A stretch of 64,000 nucleotides of DNA from Bordetella bronchialis (GCF_001676705.1 NZ_CP016170.1:2418001-2482000); one strand, 5' to 3'; numbered from the stretch's first letter, positions 17,856 through 26,999 are shown. Made by a program: numbers and translations. The notes: a model not told the origin generated them from the sequence alone.

Positions 17856-18833
17856 ATGGACAAGATCTTCTATCGCGCCGCCAGGGTGTTCCTGTGCCTG
17901 GCGTTCGCCGCTTCCGCCGCCATGGCCCGCGCGGCCGGCTATCCCGACCATCCCATCCGCATCATCGTTCCGTATCCGCCCGGGGACCTGGCCGACGTCA
18001 TCGCGCGCCTGCTCGGCAATGACATGTCGCGCGAACTGGGGCAGTCCATCGTCGTGGAGAACCATCCGGGCGCGTCCGGGCTGATCGGCCTGCAGGCCGC
18101 CGCGCGCGCCGAGCCGGACGGCTATACCCTGGTCATGGGGCAGATGGGCGCCGTCGTGGTGGCGCCCCTGACGAACGATTGGCCTATCGACGTGCGCAAG
18201 GCGCTGCAGCCCGTGGCCCTGGCGTACACGAACTACATGATGCTGGTCGCCAGGCCGGACTTTCCGGCCAGGACGCTGCCGGAGCTGATCGCCTATTCCA
18301 AGGCGAATCCGGGCCGCATACGCGTCGGCACGAACGGCGAGGGCGGATTCCCGCACCTTTCCATGGAGCTGCTGAAGGAAAAGGCGGGTTTCCAGTTCAC
18401 CAATATCCCGTACAAGGGCAGCACGCAGATCATGTCCGACCTGATGTCGGGCCGCGTGGAATTGACGGTGTTCGGGTATTCCGGCCTGTATCCCTATGTG
18501 CAGGACGGCCGCCTGATCGCCCTGGGCGTGACGGGCCGCGACCGCGCGCCCAATGCGCCGGCGATACCGACCTTTGGAGAAAGCGTGCCGGGCTACGAGG
18601 CCCTGGGGTGGTTCGGCCTGTTCGCGCCGGCGGGCACGCCCGCCGATGTGGTGGACAAGGTCAACCAGGCCCTGAACAAGGCGGTGGCCGATGAAAAGGT
18701 CCAGGTACAGGCGCGGCGCCTGGGCCTGGATCCCGCCACCGGCACCCCGGCGCAGTTCGCGGAGGTCTGGCGGACGGACTACGCCAAATGGGGCGGCATC
18801 ATCCGCAACCTGGGCCTGGACAAGAAAAAGTGA
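17856..18833 (+). CDS. tripartite tricarboxylate transporter-type substrate-binding protein (Bug/TctC)
   Basis: A 325-residue secreted binding protein: signal peptide with the hydrophobic run VFLCLAFAASAAMARAAG (about residues 9-26), then PIRIIVPYPPGDLADVIAR and VVENHPGASGLIGL. The ligand loop reads PPGD-LAD rather than the usual PPGG-xxD, which may alter specificity. The ATG at 17856 has GAGG eight bases upstream; the 63-codon upstream extension has no signal peptide. It begins the operon with two hydrolase paralogues and is divergent from the IclR gene. Confidence 0.93.
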   Translation: MDKIFYRAARVFLCLAFAASAAMARAAGYPDHPIRIIVPYPPGDLADVIARLLGNDMSRELGQSIVVENHPGASGLIGLQAAARAEPDGYTLVMGQMGAVVVAPLTNDWPIDVRKALQPVALAYTNYMMLVARPDFPARTLPELIAYSKANPGRIRVGTNGEGGFPHLSMELLKEKAGFQFTNIPYKGSTQIMSDLMSGRVELTVFGYSGLYPYVQDGRLIALGVTGRDRAPNAPAIPTFGESVPGYEALGWFGLFAPAGTPADVVDKVNQALNKAVADEKVQVQARRLGLDPATGTPAQFAEVWRTDYAKWGGIIRNLGLDKKK

Positions 18834-18948
18834 ATCGTCCGCAGCTGCCGGGCCCGGCCGGGCTCCGGCCAGGGCAGCCCGGGCACCGCCCAGGCTCGTG
18901 GCGCGCACCGGGCTGGACCGCCACCGCATCACCGAGGAGAAACGCAGC

Positions 18949-20142
18949 ATGAGCGCACAGGATCGTCCTTCGCCGAAATACGAGCCGTTCGGCTGGCACC
19001 ATTGGCCCGATGACTTCTGGATGTCCTATCAGTTCCGGCGTGGATTGGGCGAGACCCAGGAGGGCGGCGGCGCCGTTAGCGAGGTCTTCCAGGCCGCCAC
19101 GCACATCGTCCCCGGCGATTTCGAAACCTGGTACGCGGCATGGCGCCATATCGCCGACCGCAACGCGCGCCGCGGCGACGCCGCCTTGCAAGACGGCCAT
19201 ATCCGCACCGCCATGAATTGCTGGCTGCGCGCGGCCAACTACTACCGCGAGGCCGAGTTCTGGCTCCAGCCGGACGATCCGCGCAGGCTGGATGCCTTTA
19301 CCCAGGCCGAGCGCGCCTCCGCCAAGGCCTTCACCCGCATGGATCCCCCCGCGGAAATCGTCGAGATCCCCTACGAAAACGGCAAGACGCTGCCCGCGTA
19401 TTTCGTGCGGTCGGCCAACGGCGGACCGCGCCAGCCCGTGCTGATTTCCGTGGGCGGGCTGGACTCGTACAAGGATGAGCTGTGGTTCATGACGGGCCGC
19501 GGCGCCGTGCAGCGGGGGATGTCGGTGCTGATGGTGGACGGCCCGGGCCAGGGCGGCGCCTTGCGCCGGCACGGGCTGGTCACGCGCCATGACTACGAAG
19601 TGCCCATCGGGCGCTGCATCGACTGGCTTGCCGCGCGTGGCGATGTGGACGCCAGCCGCATCGCGGTAAGCGGTTCCAGCCTGGGCGGCTATTACTCGGC
19701 GCGCGCCGCCGCCATGGACGCCCGCCTGGCCGCCTGCATCTCCCATGGCGCGATCTGGGACATCCACGAACGCTGGAAGGCCCGCGACGACAACCACGGC
19801 CTGGCCGGCCACATCAAGTGGGTGTTCGGCGCGCGCAGCATGGCCGAGGCCACCGAAATCGCCCGGCCCTTTACCCTGGAAGGCGTGCTGGAGAACATGA
19901 AGTGCCCCTACCTGATCATCCACGGCGGCCATGACGTGCTGGGCGTGGAGACGGTCAGGAAGGTGCACGACTACGCGCTCGCGCACGGCGTGCGGGCCAC
20001 GCTGAAGCTGACCGGTGCGGAGGAAACCGGCGCCGAGCATTGCCAGCACGACAATCCCACGCTGGGGCAGGAACTGATGCTGGACTGGCTGGCGGATGTC
20101 TTCGGCATCGACCAGGCGCGGCTGTCTTTCTTCCCGGGATAG
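18949..20142 (+). CDS. alpha/beta hydrolase, FrsA-like (paralogue 1)
   Basis: A 397-residue hydrolase with an N-terminal helical region of about 145 residues and a C-terminal alpha/beta-hydrolase domain. The nucleophile elbow is GSSLGGYYS (about 243-251). The acid is probably the Asp in HGGHDVLG (about 325-332) and the His that in GAEHCQHDN (about 363-371). The architecture matches the FrsA/2,6-dihydroxypseudooxynicotine-hydrolase group, which hydrolyses C-C or ester bonds in aromatic or nicotine-related catabolism. Start ATG at 18949 has GAGGAG upstream. It is followed after 83 bp by a paralogue of the same layout. The substrate is unknown; the Bug receptor upstream may deliver it. Confidence 0.87.
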   Translation: MSAQDRPSPKYEPFGWHHWPDDFWMSYQFRRGLGETQEGGGAVSEVFQAATHIVPGDFETWYAAWRHIADRNARRGDAALQDGHIRTAMNCWLRAANYYREAEFWLQPDDPRRLDAFTQAERASAKAFTRMDPPAEIVEIPYENGKTLPAYFVRSANGGPRQPVLISVGGLDSYKDELWFMTGRGAVQRGMSVLMVDGPGQGGALRRHGLVTRHDYEVPIGRCIDWLAARGDVDASRIAVSGSSLGGYYSARAAAMDARLAACISHGAIWDIHERWKARDDNHGLAGHIKWVFGARSMAEATEIARPFTLEGVLENMKCPYLIIHGGHDVLGVETVRKVHDYALAHGVRATLKLTGAEETGAEHCQHDNPTLGQELMLDWLADVFGIDQARLSFFPG

Positions 20143-20225
20143 GGCGCGCCCGTGGGGGCCCGCGTTGCCCGGCATTGCCTTGACGATCACATTCCAGGCG
20201 CGCGTCGCCGCCGATGGAGAAATCA

Positions 20226-21368
20226 ATGAGTCACTGGTTCGAGTATTTTCCCGGCCACCACATGTGGTCGCAGGGCATGATGTTCGGCATCGAAATGGCC
20301 GGCTGGGGCGCGGCGTCGATCAGCGAGATCGACCAGATCGGCCAGAAGCTGAAAGGCCACGAAGGCGACAACGAGCGCTGGTGGCGGGAATGGGTGGACA
20401 TGGCGCGCCGCATCGAGGGCTTCGGCGACGCCGAGGAAACGCGGGGCCACAGGCTGACATCCGGCGCCTATTATCTTCGCGCGGCCGTCTACTACTTCTG
20501 CGGCGAACGCTTCATCGCGCCGTCCGAGCGTAAATGGCAGACCTACCGCGATTGCCTGCGCTGCTTCGCCAAGGGATTGGAACGCCGCTTTCCCTCCATT
20601 TCGCGCGCCGACGTGCCCTATGAAGGCACGACATTGCCGGCGTGGTGGCTGCGCGCGGATGTGCAGGGTCCGGCGCCCACCGTGGTCATGTTCGACGGCC
20701 TGGATAACGCCAAGGAAATGAGCGTGCTGTTCGGCGGCATCGAAATCGCCAAGCGCGGGATTCACGTGCTGGCCATCGACGGCCCGGGGCAGGGCGAAGC
20801 GCTGCGGCTGCAGGGCATCCCCAGCCGCTACGACTATGAAGTGCCCGCCGGCGCGGCCTACGACTGGGTTGCCGCCCGGCCGGAGGTCGATCCGGCGCGC
20901 GTGGCGGTGATGGGCTTTTCCATGGGGGGCTACTACGCGCCGCGCGCCGCCGCCAAAGACCATCGCTTCGCCGCCTGCGTGGCCTGGGGCGGGCATTTCG
21001 ACTACCACGAGGCCTGGGTGCGCCGGCGCCGCATCATGGAATCGGGCGGCACGAAGATCTCCGCGCCCAACTTCCAGCTGCCCTGGGTGCTGGGCATGCC
21101 CGATATGGACGCCTGCATGAAAAAGCTGGAGAACTACCGGCTGAAGGACGTTGCGCGGGACCTGGTGTGCCCGTTCTTCTGCCTGCACGGCGAGAACGAC
21201 ACCATCGTGCCGGTGGAGTTCGCCCAGCGCCTGATCGAGGCGGTGGGCGCGAAGAACAAGACGCTGCGCATCCTGACCGCCCACGAAGGCGGCAGCGAGC
21301 ACTGCCAGGAGGACAACCGCCAGGTAGGCGCCAATATCGTGGCGGACTGGCTGGCGGACAACCTGTAG
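20226..21368 (+). CDS. alpha/beta hydrolase, FrsA-like (paralogue 2)
   Basis: A 380-residue paralogue of the preceding gene with the same two-part layout: helical N-terminal lid, catalytic GFSMGGYYAPRAAA (about 232-245), HGENDTIVP (about 325-333) and GSEHCQEDN (about 359-367). Both paralogues keep the complete Ser-Asp-His triad but differ in the lid sequence, implying two related substrates or two successive steps. Start ATG at 20226 has GGAG at six bases; the in-frame ATG at 20214 is the site of that SD and is rejected. It is the third gene of the IclR-associated operon and ends 22 bp from the convergent chemoreceptor gene. Confidence 0.87.
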   Translation: MSHWFEYFPGHHMWSQGMMFGIEMAGWGAASISEIDQIGQKLKGHEGDNERWWREWVDMARRIEGFGDAEETRGHRLTSGAYYLRAAVYYFCGERFIAPSERKWQTYRDCLRCFAKGLERRFPSISRADVPYEGTTLPAWWLRADVQGPAPTVVMFDGLDNAKEMSVLFGGIEIAKRGIHVLAIDGPGQGEALRLQGIPSRYDYEVPAGAAYDWVAARPEVDPARVAVMGFSMGGYYAPRAAAKDHRFAACVAWGGHFDYHEAWVRRRRIMESGGTKISAPNFQLPWVLGMPDMDACMKKLENYRLKDVARDLVCPFFCLHGENDTIVPVEFAQRLIEAVGAKNKTLRILTAHEGGSEHCQEDNRQVGANIVADWLADNL

Positions 21369-21390
21369 GGGATGGCGCGGCCCGCCTCGC

Positions 21391-23034
21391 TCAGGCCTGC
21401 GACAATGCCAACGGGCCTTGTCCGGTGCGCCGCTGTGCCGCCTTCCCGGCGCCGGGCCGCCGGGAAGGCATGCCCCCCAAGCGGAACACGCGCATCGTTT
21501 CGTGGGTGGTGCGCGCCAGGCCCTCCAGGGACATGGCGGCGGCGGCCACTTCTTCCACCAGGGCGGCATTCTGCTGGGTGATGTCGTCCAGCTGCGCGAT
21601 GACGGCACCGGCTTGCGCGATGCCGGCAAGCTGTTGTTCGGCCGCGGCACTGATGCCCTCGACCAGGCCGTTCACCTGCCGCACGCCGTCCAGCACCGCG
21701 CCCATGGTGTCGCCCGCCGCCGTGGTCCTTTCGTTCCCCTCGTGGACCTTCGCTACCGTGTCCTCGATCAGATGCCGGATCTCCTTCGCGGCATGGCCGC
21801 TGCGCTGCGCCAGGGCGTGGACCTCCGCGGCGACCACGGCGAAGCCGCGTCCCTGTTCGCCGGCACGCGCGGCCTCCACCGCCGCGTTCAGCGCCAGGAT
21901 GTTGGTCTGGAAGGCGATGCTGTCGATGATGCGCGTGATCTCGCTGATGCGCAGGGACGATTCCGAGATGGATTGCATGGTGGCGCCGGCTTGCCGGACG
22001 GCGTGGGCGCCTTGCTGTGCGATGTCCTGGGTGCGCGCCGCGAGCCGGCTGACTTCCCGCGCCGAACTGGCCGCCAGGCTGACCGTGGCCGTGATGTCGT
22101 CCATCGATCCCGCCGTCTGCCGCACATTCCGGGCTTGCGCTTCGGTGCGCTCGGACAGGTGCAGATTGCCCTGGGCCAGCTGGGCCGCGCCCGCCGCGAT
22201 ATCCTGGCTTTGGTCGCGGGCATCGCGGACGATGGAGCCGATGTTGACGCGCAGCTGGGCCAGCGCCTGCCGCAGGCGGCCGATTTCATCGTGGCGGGCC
22301 CGGCTCGGCAATTCCGCCAGGTCGCCCGCCGCCAGGCGATGGGCCGCCGCCAGCACGTCGTCCAGCGGGGCCTTCAGGATGGCCTTGAGGAAGCGCCACG
22401 CGCCGCCGACCAGGGCCAGGCGCAGCAGCCATGCGGCGCAAGCGGATATCGCCGTGTCGGCCGGAAGATACCGGTCTATCGCCATGAAAGCCAGCAGCAT
22501 CGCCACCAGCAGCGCCATTACGCTGCCCACGATGCCCGGGCGCGACGCCTCGGCCAGCCGCCCGGCCAGCGTCCGCTTCACCGGCCGGCCTGCGGACAGG
22601 GCGTGAATCGGCCTGCCGGCATGCGCCTCTTCCCGCATTGCCGCGTATAGCGTCTCGGCTTCCTGGATCTGTTCCGGCCTTGCCTCGGTGCGCACGGACA
22701 TATAGCCCACGGGCTGGCCGTCCTCCAGCAGCGGCGTGGCATTGGCCATGACCCAGTAGTAGTCGCCGTTCTTGCGACGGTTCTTCACGGGCGCGGACCA
22801 GGGCTGGCCGGAAGCGATGGTCGCCCACATATCGCGGAATGCCTCTTCCGGCATATCGGGATGGCGGATGATGTTGTGCGGCTGGCCGAGCAATTCCTCG
22901 CGGGTGTATCCGCTGACCTCGGCGAACATGGCATTGCAGTACAGGATACGTCCCTTGGTGTCGGTGGTGGAAACCAGGGTGTGGCCTTTGGGGAAGGGGA
23001 ACGCGTTTTCCGTGACCGGGAGATTCAGGCGCAT
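21391..23034 (-). CDS. PAS-domain methyl-accepting chemotaxis protein (Aer-like)
   Basis: A 547-residue chemoreceptor. The N-terminal PAS domain (about 15-125) opens LVSTTDTKGRILYCNAMFAEVSGY and keeps the NIIRHPDMPEEAF and KNGDYYWVMANATP segments of the FAD-binding Aer family. Two close hydrophobic helices follow (about 165-225) with no periplasmic ligand domain, then a HAMP-like region and an MCP signalling domain whose tip reads IIDSIAFQTNILALNAAVEAARAGEQGRGFAVVA (region near 365-400). It should sense redox or oxygen status from inside the cell and signal to CheA. No C-terminal CheR-tethering pentapeptide is present. ATG at 23034 fits Aer N-termini (MRLNLPVTE); a GTG eight codons earlier is possible. 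It stands alone and convergent with the hydrolase operon. Confidence 0.93.
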   Translation of the reverse strand: MRLNLPVTENAFPFPKGHTLVSTTDTKGRILYCNAMFAEVSGYTREELLGQPHNIIRHPDMPEEAFRDMWATIASGQPWSAPVKNRRKNGDYYWVMANATPLLEDGQPVGYMSVRTEARPEQIQEAETLYAAMREEAHAGRPIHALSAGRPVKRTLAGRLAEASRPGIVGSVMALLVAMLLAFMAIDRYLPADTAISACAAWLLRLALVGGAWRFLKAILKAPLDDVLAAAHRLAAGDLAELPSRARHDEIGRLRQALAQLRVNIGSIVRDARDQSQDIAAGAAQLAQGNLHLSERTEAQARNVRQTAGSMDDITATVSLAASSAREVSRLAARTQDIAQQGAHAVRQAGATMQSISESSLRISEITRIIDSIAFQTNILALNAAVEAARAGEQGRGFAVVAAEVHALAQRSGHAAKEIRHLIEDTVAKVHEGNERTTAAGDTMGAVLDGVRQVNGLVEGISAAAEQQLAGIAQAGAVIAQLDDITQQNAALVEEVAAAAMSLEGLARTTHETMRVFRLGGMPSRRPGAGKAAQRRTGQGPLALSQA

Positions 23035-23174
23035 AGTCTCGTCTGTGGGTGCGGGCACGGCATGGCGCGCCCGTCTAGTTGTGATGGGGGACCGGCTATC
23101 CTATCGGGGCCCGTGCGCCGTTCGCTTGAGCTATGTCAAGGAAGGGCTGGAAATCCAGGGAAGGGCCGTACCTC

Positions 23175-24755
23175 ATGCCGCCATTGCCGTCTTCGCCCTT
23201 GCTCGATGCCACGCTGCGCGCCGTGGCGCGCCGCTATCGCCTGCCCGCGATGGGCGCCGTGCCGGCCGAGGCGGACCCGGGCACGGTCCTGGCCGTGACC
23301 ATCGAAGAGGCACGCGCGGCGCTGGCGCGCAATGCGGCGCCCGATGCGTCGCTGCGCTGCGCCTTCCTGCAGGCGCTGGCGGAACTGATCCACCAGGCCA
23401 TGCGGGAGGAAGGTGGCGACCCGGTCTTCCAGGCCATGGTGCTGCGGCATGGCGCGGCCCCGGTGCGCGAATACGCCTCCTTGTCCGCGCACGCGCAGGC
23501 CGACCGCCGCCAGGTGCGGGCAGCCGTCAATGCGATCGCGCATCCGGCCCGGCTGCAACGGCTCGATCCCGGCCCGCGGCGCGAGGCCCTGGCAGGATTG
23601 CACGCGGCGGCGGCCTCGGCCTCATGGACCGAATTGGATAGCGCCGCGCGGCGCTTGCACGAGATACTCGCCCGCGCGCGGGAAACCCCTGCGGAGGACA
23701 CCCGCGTGCCGCCTGGATTGGCGGTTTCTTCGGCAGCCGGGTTGGCGGATCCGCCGGCACATCGGTCCGCGGATCCGTCCACGCATCCGTCCACGCATCC
23801 GTCCACGCATCCGTCCACGCATCCGTCCACGCATCCGTCGGCGCAGCGCATCAGTGGGCAGGGGCAGACGCTGCTCATGCATAGCCTCCGGCGCCTGCGC
23901 GACGATCCCGCCCTGGCGCGGCTGGTGCGCCTGGAATCCCTGTCGGCGGATACGCGGGTCCGCCGCTACCGGTCGCTATGGGATCGCAACGGCCCCCGCT
24001 CCGGAACCCGCGCGGCCGTTGCGCGCGGCGCCACGTCGCAGGAACGCGGTGCCGCCGTCGAAGAAGCCGCCGCGCGGGCGCTACAGGCCCTGGCGCGCCG
24101 CCTGGACAGGGAAGAGGGCGGACGGGCGTCCTATCGCGTGGTCACATCGATGCGCGTGCCGGCCTCCATCCCCGCGAGCCACGATCGCGCCAAGAGCGAG
24201 TGGGACGTCGTCCTGCTCAGGCGCGAGAACGACCCCGGCGAGGCGTCCGCCCATCCGCCGGTCGACCAGCCCTGGGATGTCTGCCTGCTCGTGGAGGCCA
24301 AGGCCTCCGTCGATGCGGCCACCACGGATCTACCCCGGCTGGTGCGCGGCCTGCGCCTGCTCGCCCACGCCGACGCGCGGACGGTCTATCCCTTCCAGAC
24401 CCGGCAGGGCACGGTCCGCCTGCGCGGGGCGCCATTGCGTGCCCTGACGACGGACGACGCAGGCCTGGCAAGGTCCGTACTGTATTGCTGCGACGCGCCC
24501 GCCGAGACGCGCGTGCGCTGGCTCGGTGCGGCGAGCCGGATGCAGCTGCTATCGGCGCAGCCCTGCCTGGCGTACGCCAGCACCCTGCGGGGGGAGCCAG
24601 CCCCGGATCCTTCGATCCTGGATCCGGTCTGGCATCAATTGCTGGAATCGGCCGAGTGGCGGCCCGTCCTGCATCAATACTCGATGCTGCGGCAGGTACG
24701 CGAACTCATGGTCCATGTCGACGACCTGCGCAAGGCGATCGACGGCGAGACCTAG
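23175..24755 (+). CDS. uncharacterised protein with THPS tandem repeat and PD-(D/E)XK-like motif
   Basis: A 526-residue soluble protein of unknown family. Residues 1-180 are helical, Ala/Arg-rich and keep EYASLSAHAQADRRQVRAAVNAIAHPARL. A low-complexity linker at about 180-225 contains five or six THPS units. Residues 235-526 are compact and contain AKSEWDVVLLRR followed after about 30 residues by WDVCLLVEAKAS (about 368-380): an Asp then Glu-X-Lys on successive strands, as in restriction-endonuclease-like folds. This could be a nuclease, but the motif alone is weak evidence. I recognise no orthologous family with known function. The start at 23175 was chosen because MPPLPSSPLLDATLRAV looks like a natural N-terminus; a start 14 codons upstream is possible. 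No membrane segment or signal peptide is visible. It is transcribed alone, divergent from the chemoreceptor. Confidence 0.75.
   Translation: MPPLPSSPLLDATLRAVARRYRLPAMGAVPAEADPGTVLAVTIEEARAALARNAAPDASLRCAFLQALAELIHQAMREEGGDPVFQAMVLRHGAAPVREYASLSAHAQADRRQVRAAVNAIAHPARLQRLDPGPRREALAGLHAAAASASWTELDSAARRLHEILARARETPAEDTRVPPGLAVSSAAGLADPPAHRSADPSTHPSTHPSTHPSTHPSTHPSAQRISGQGQTLLMHSLRRLRDDPALARLVRLESLSADTRVRRYRSLWDRNGPRSGTRAAVARGATSQERGAAVEEAAARALQALARRLDREEGGRASYRVVTSMRVPASIPASHDRAKSEWDVVLLRRENDPGEASAHPPVDQPWDVCLLVEAKASVDAATTDLPRLVRGLRLLAHADARTVYPFQTRQGTVRLRGAPLRALTTDDAGLARSVLYCCDAPAETRVRWLGAASRMQLLSAQPCLAYASTLRGEPAPDPSILDPVWHQLLESAEWRPVLHQYSMLRQVRELMVHVDDLRKAIDGET
23773..23844 (+). repeat. 12-bp tandem repeat (ATCCGTCCACGC), five perfect copies plus one diverged
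   Basis: Units start at 23773, 23785, 23797, 23809 and 23821, with a degenerate sixth at 23833. Each unit encodes one Thr-His-Pro-Ser (phase-shifted) tetrapeptide. The period is a multiple of three, so copy-number slippage would lengthen or shorten the linker without frameshift. Confidence 0.95.
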
Positions 24756-24787
24756 CGCGCAGGCGCTACCCCATCCGAACGGGATTC

Positions 24788-24816
24788 GGCGGCCTCCGCG
24801 GCGCTCCCGGGCCGCC
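24788..24816. terminator. hairpin between convergent genes
   Basis: GGCGGCC and GGCCGCC form a 7-bp stem in the 86-bp space between two convergent genes. A smaller hairpin, TAGCGC-GCAG-GCGCTA (24753-24768), includes the upstream stop codon. No T-runs follow, so this is a tentative bidirectional terminator. Confidence 0.35.
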
Positions 24817-24841
24817 GATGCGATTTCGCGGCGTCGTGCGC

Positions 24842-25843
24842 TCAACGGACCTGGGCGTCGATATCCACGACCAGTTTGCCGCGCGCCTGGCCTGCCCGGA
24901 CGATGCGGTAGGCGTCCTCCAGCGTATCGAGCGTGAACCGCCGTTCGTCCACGATGGGCATTACGCGCCCCGATTCGATCAAGGGCCGCGCCTGGTCCAG
25001 GATGTCGCGATAATGCCGGCGATCCTGGCCGGACAGCAGCGGCGGCAGGATGAAGACGCCCGAGTAGCTCGCCTCCTTGAATGAAAGCGGCGCCAGCGCG
25101 TGCGTGCCCCAGCCCAGGCAGCTGACCACATGCCCGTAGCGCCTTACCGCCTGGAAGGACGCGTCCAGCGCGACACCGCCGACGGTGTCGTACACGCGGT
25201 CGAAACCGCGCCCGCCGGTCAGGCGCCGCACGTACTCGGCGACGGGCTCGTCGCGGTCGATGAAGGTGGCGCCCAGCCCTTCGATGGAAGCGCGGTTGTG
25301 CGCCGATCCGGTGGCGTGGACGGTCGCGCCCAAGGCCCGGCCGATCTGGACGGCGATGTGCCCGACGCCGCCCGCGCCCCCCTGTACCAGCAGGGTGTCG
25401 CCCGCGGCGAGCGCCATGCGGTCGACCAATCCTTTCCACGCGGTAATGAGCACCGACGGCAGCGCGGCCGCTTCGCGCATGGACAGATTGCGCGGTTTGC
25501 GCGCCAACAGGTCCGCGTCGACGGCAATGTATTCGGCCAGGGTGCCTTGCAGGCCGCCGACGCCGCCGGCAAAACCATGCACCTCATCGCCCGGCCGGAA
25601 GTCGGTGACGCCCGCGCCCACGGCCTGCACCGTGCCGGCAAGATCCATCCCCAGGACCGCCGGGGCGGGATGGCGCGCGTGCTCGGCCGCGCCGGCCTGG
25701 ATCTTCGTGTCCAGCGGGTTGATGCCGCTCGCGGCGATACGCACGAGGACTTCGCCCGGGCCTGGCGCCGGCAGGGGAATATCGGAAATGCGTAGCGGTG
25801 CCCCGTAGGTGGCGAGGACCGCGGCTTTCATGGTCTGGCTCAT
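24842..25843 (-). CDS. quinone oxidoreductase-like zinc-type alcohol dehydrogenase (MDR family)
   Basis: A 333-residue medium-chain dehydrogenase/reductase. The N-terminal GroES-like domain carries PGPGEVLVRIAASGINPLD and GMDLAGTVQAVG; the Rossmann domain carries the NADPH loop VQGGAGGVGHIAVQIGRALGA at about 150-170. The catalytic-zinc cysteine/histidine set of true alcohol dehydrogenases is absent, which indicates a zinc-independent quinone/enone reductase. Start ATG at 25843 has AGGAG at seven bases; a 27-codon upstream extension is rejected. It is divergent from a LysR gene that probably controls it. The substrate is unknown (quinone, enal or enone class). Confidence 0.9.
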   Translation of the reverse strand: MSQTMKAAVLATYGAPLRISDIPLPAPGPGEVLVRIAASGINPLDTKIQAGAAEHARHPAPAVLGMDLAGTVQAVGAGVTDFRPGDEVHGFAGGVGGLQGTLAEYIAVDADLLARKPRNLSMREAAALPSVLITAWKGLVDRMALAAGDTLLVQGGAGGVGHIAVQIGRALGATVHATGSAHNRASIEGLGATFIDRDEPVAEYVRRLTGGRGFDRVYDTVGGVALDASFQAVRRYGHVVSCLGWGTHALAPLSFKEASYSGVFILPPLLSGQDRRHYRDILDQARPLIESGRVMPIVDERRFTLDTLEDAYRIVRAGQARGKLVVDIDAQVR

Positions 25844-26035
25844 GATGCGCTCCTGTAAGGTGAGGAAATTGTCGTAGTTCCTTTTTTGAATGGAAATAGA
25901 TAAAGTTGCAGCACCCTCATTCATTTATGTATAAGCAGGGCGTGCCGTCGCGCCGGGTGCCGGCCAGGAGCCGCGCGATTCCCCCGGACGCCTCGCAGCC
26001 CCGCGCCTGCAAGCGCCGCTACTGTCGAGGACGCA
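25844..26035. promoter_or_regulatory. divergent promoter region, MDR reductase / LysR
   Basis: A 192-bp space, A/T-rich in its left half (25858-25935), containing AGGAA-N10-TTCCT at about 25861-25880 and other short dyads. It must hold both promoters, but no box is clear enough to place them. Confidence 0.4.
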
Positions 26036-26902
26036 ATGGAATGGAGTGACCTCAGGATCTTTCTCGCCGTCGCGCGTGCCGGCACGCTGGGCGGCGCCGC
26101 GCGCGTCCTGGGTCAGTCCCAGCCGACCATGGGCCGCCGGCTGCGCGTCCTGGAAGGCGCGGTCGGCCACACGCTGTTCCAGCGCACGGCCGAAGGCTTC
26201 GTCCTGACCGACGAGGGCCAGGCCGTGCTCGAGCATGCCGAGCGCATGGAAGAAGAAGCGCTCGCCTTCCAGCGGCGGCTGGCGGGCGCGGACGCGCAAC
26301 TGGAAGGCATGCTGCGGCTATCGTCTTCGGAGTGGTTCGGGACATACGTCCTGGCGCCCATCCTGGCCGAGTTCGGCGCACGGCATCCCAAGGTCTGCGT
26401 CGAGCTGCTGACCGACGCGCGGCTCTACAGCCTGCCGCGTCGCGAGGCCGACATCGCATTCCGGATCAAGCCCTTCCAGGAGCCAGAGGTCGTCTCCCGG
26501 CGGCTCGTGCGCATCCCGTACGCCTTGTACGCGCGGACGGATGCCGCGACCAGGCCGAAGGGCGGCGGGGAAGGCCTGCGCGTCATCACCATGGACACCG
26601 CATTCGCCGAAATGCCGGACGCGCGCTGGCTCCAGCGCGTCCTGCCCAAGGCCGTGGTGGCGATGCGCAGCAACAACCGGCTCGTGCAGGCGGAGCTGTG
26701 CCGGCAGGGCAGCGGCCTGGCCGTCCTTCCCACCCTCCTGGGCGACCGCATGCCGGACCTGGCGCGCGTGGACGTGGGCGAATCGCCGCCCGGGCGGGAC
26801 ACCTATGTCGGATATCACCGCGACCTGCGCCGCTTGTCGCGCCTGCGCGCGCTGCTCGATCTGGTCATCGAACGCCTGGCGAGCCCGCGGGCGCCTGCCT
26901 AG
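26036..26902 (+). CDS. LysR family transcriptional regulator
   Basis: A 288-residue LysR regulator: N-terminal winged HTH (MEWSDLRIFLAVARAGTLGGAARVLGQSQPTMGRRL at 1-35 region) and an effector domain ending near residue 280. The replacement of the usual SQPAVS recognition-helix residues by SQPTMGRR is typical of a subgroup that controls oxidoreductase genes. The ATG at 26036 has GAGGA upstream. It is divergent from the MDR oxidoreductase gene, the usual arrangement for regulator and target. Confidence 0.92.
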   Translation: MEWSDLRIFLAVARAGTLGGAARVLGQSQPTMGRRLRVLEGAVGHTLFQRTAEGFVLTDEGQAVLEHAERMEEEALAFQRRLAGADAQLEGMLRLSSSEWFGTYVLAPILAEFGARHPKVCVELLTDARLYSLPRREADIAFRIKPFQEPEVVSRRLVRIPYALYARTDAATRPKGGGEGLRVITMDTAFAEMPDARWLQRVLPKAVVAMRSNNRLVQAELCRQGSGLAVLPTLLGDRMPDLARVDVGESPPGRDTYVGYHRDLRRLSRLRALLDLVIERLASPRAPA

Positions 26903-26999
26903 GCTGACATCGCGAAGGATCTGCGGCATGATCGGCAACGATGCCGGCCCGTGACGATTGTCCCCTGGCCGGCATTCCACCGGACCGAGGAGAATCGAC

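Noticed and set aside
23773..23844. Possible CRISPR-like array
   Set aside because: The 12-bp units are contiguous with no spacers and encode an in-frame tetrapeptide repeat.
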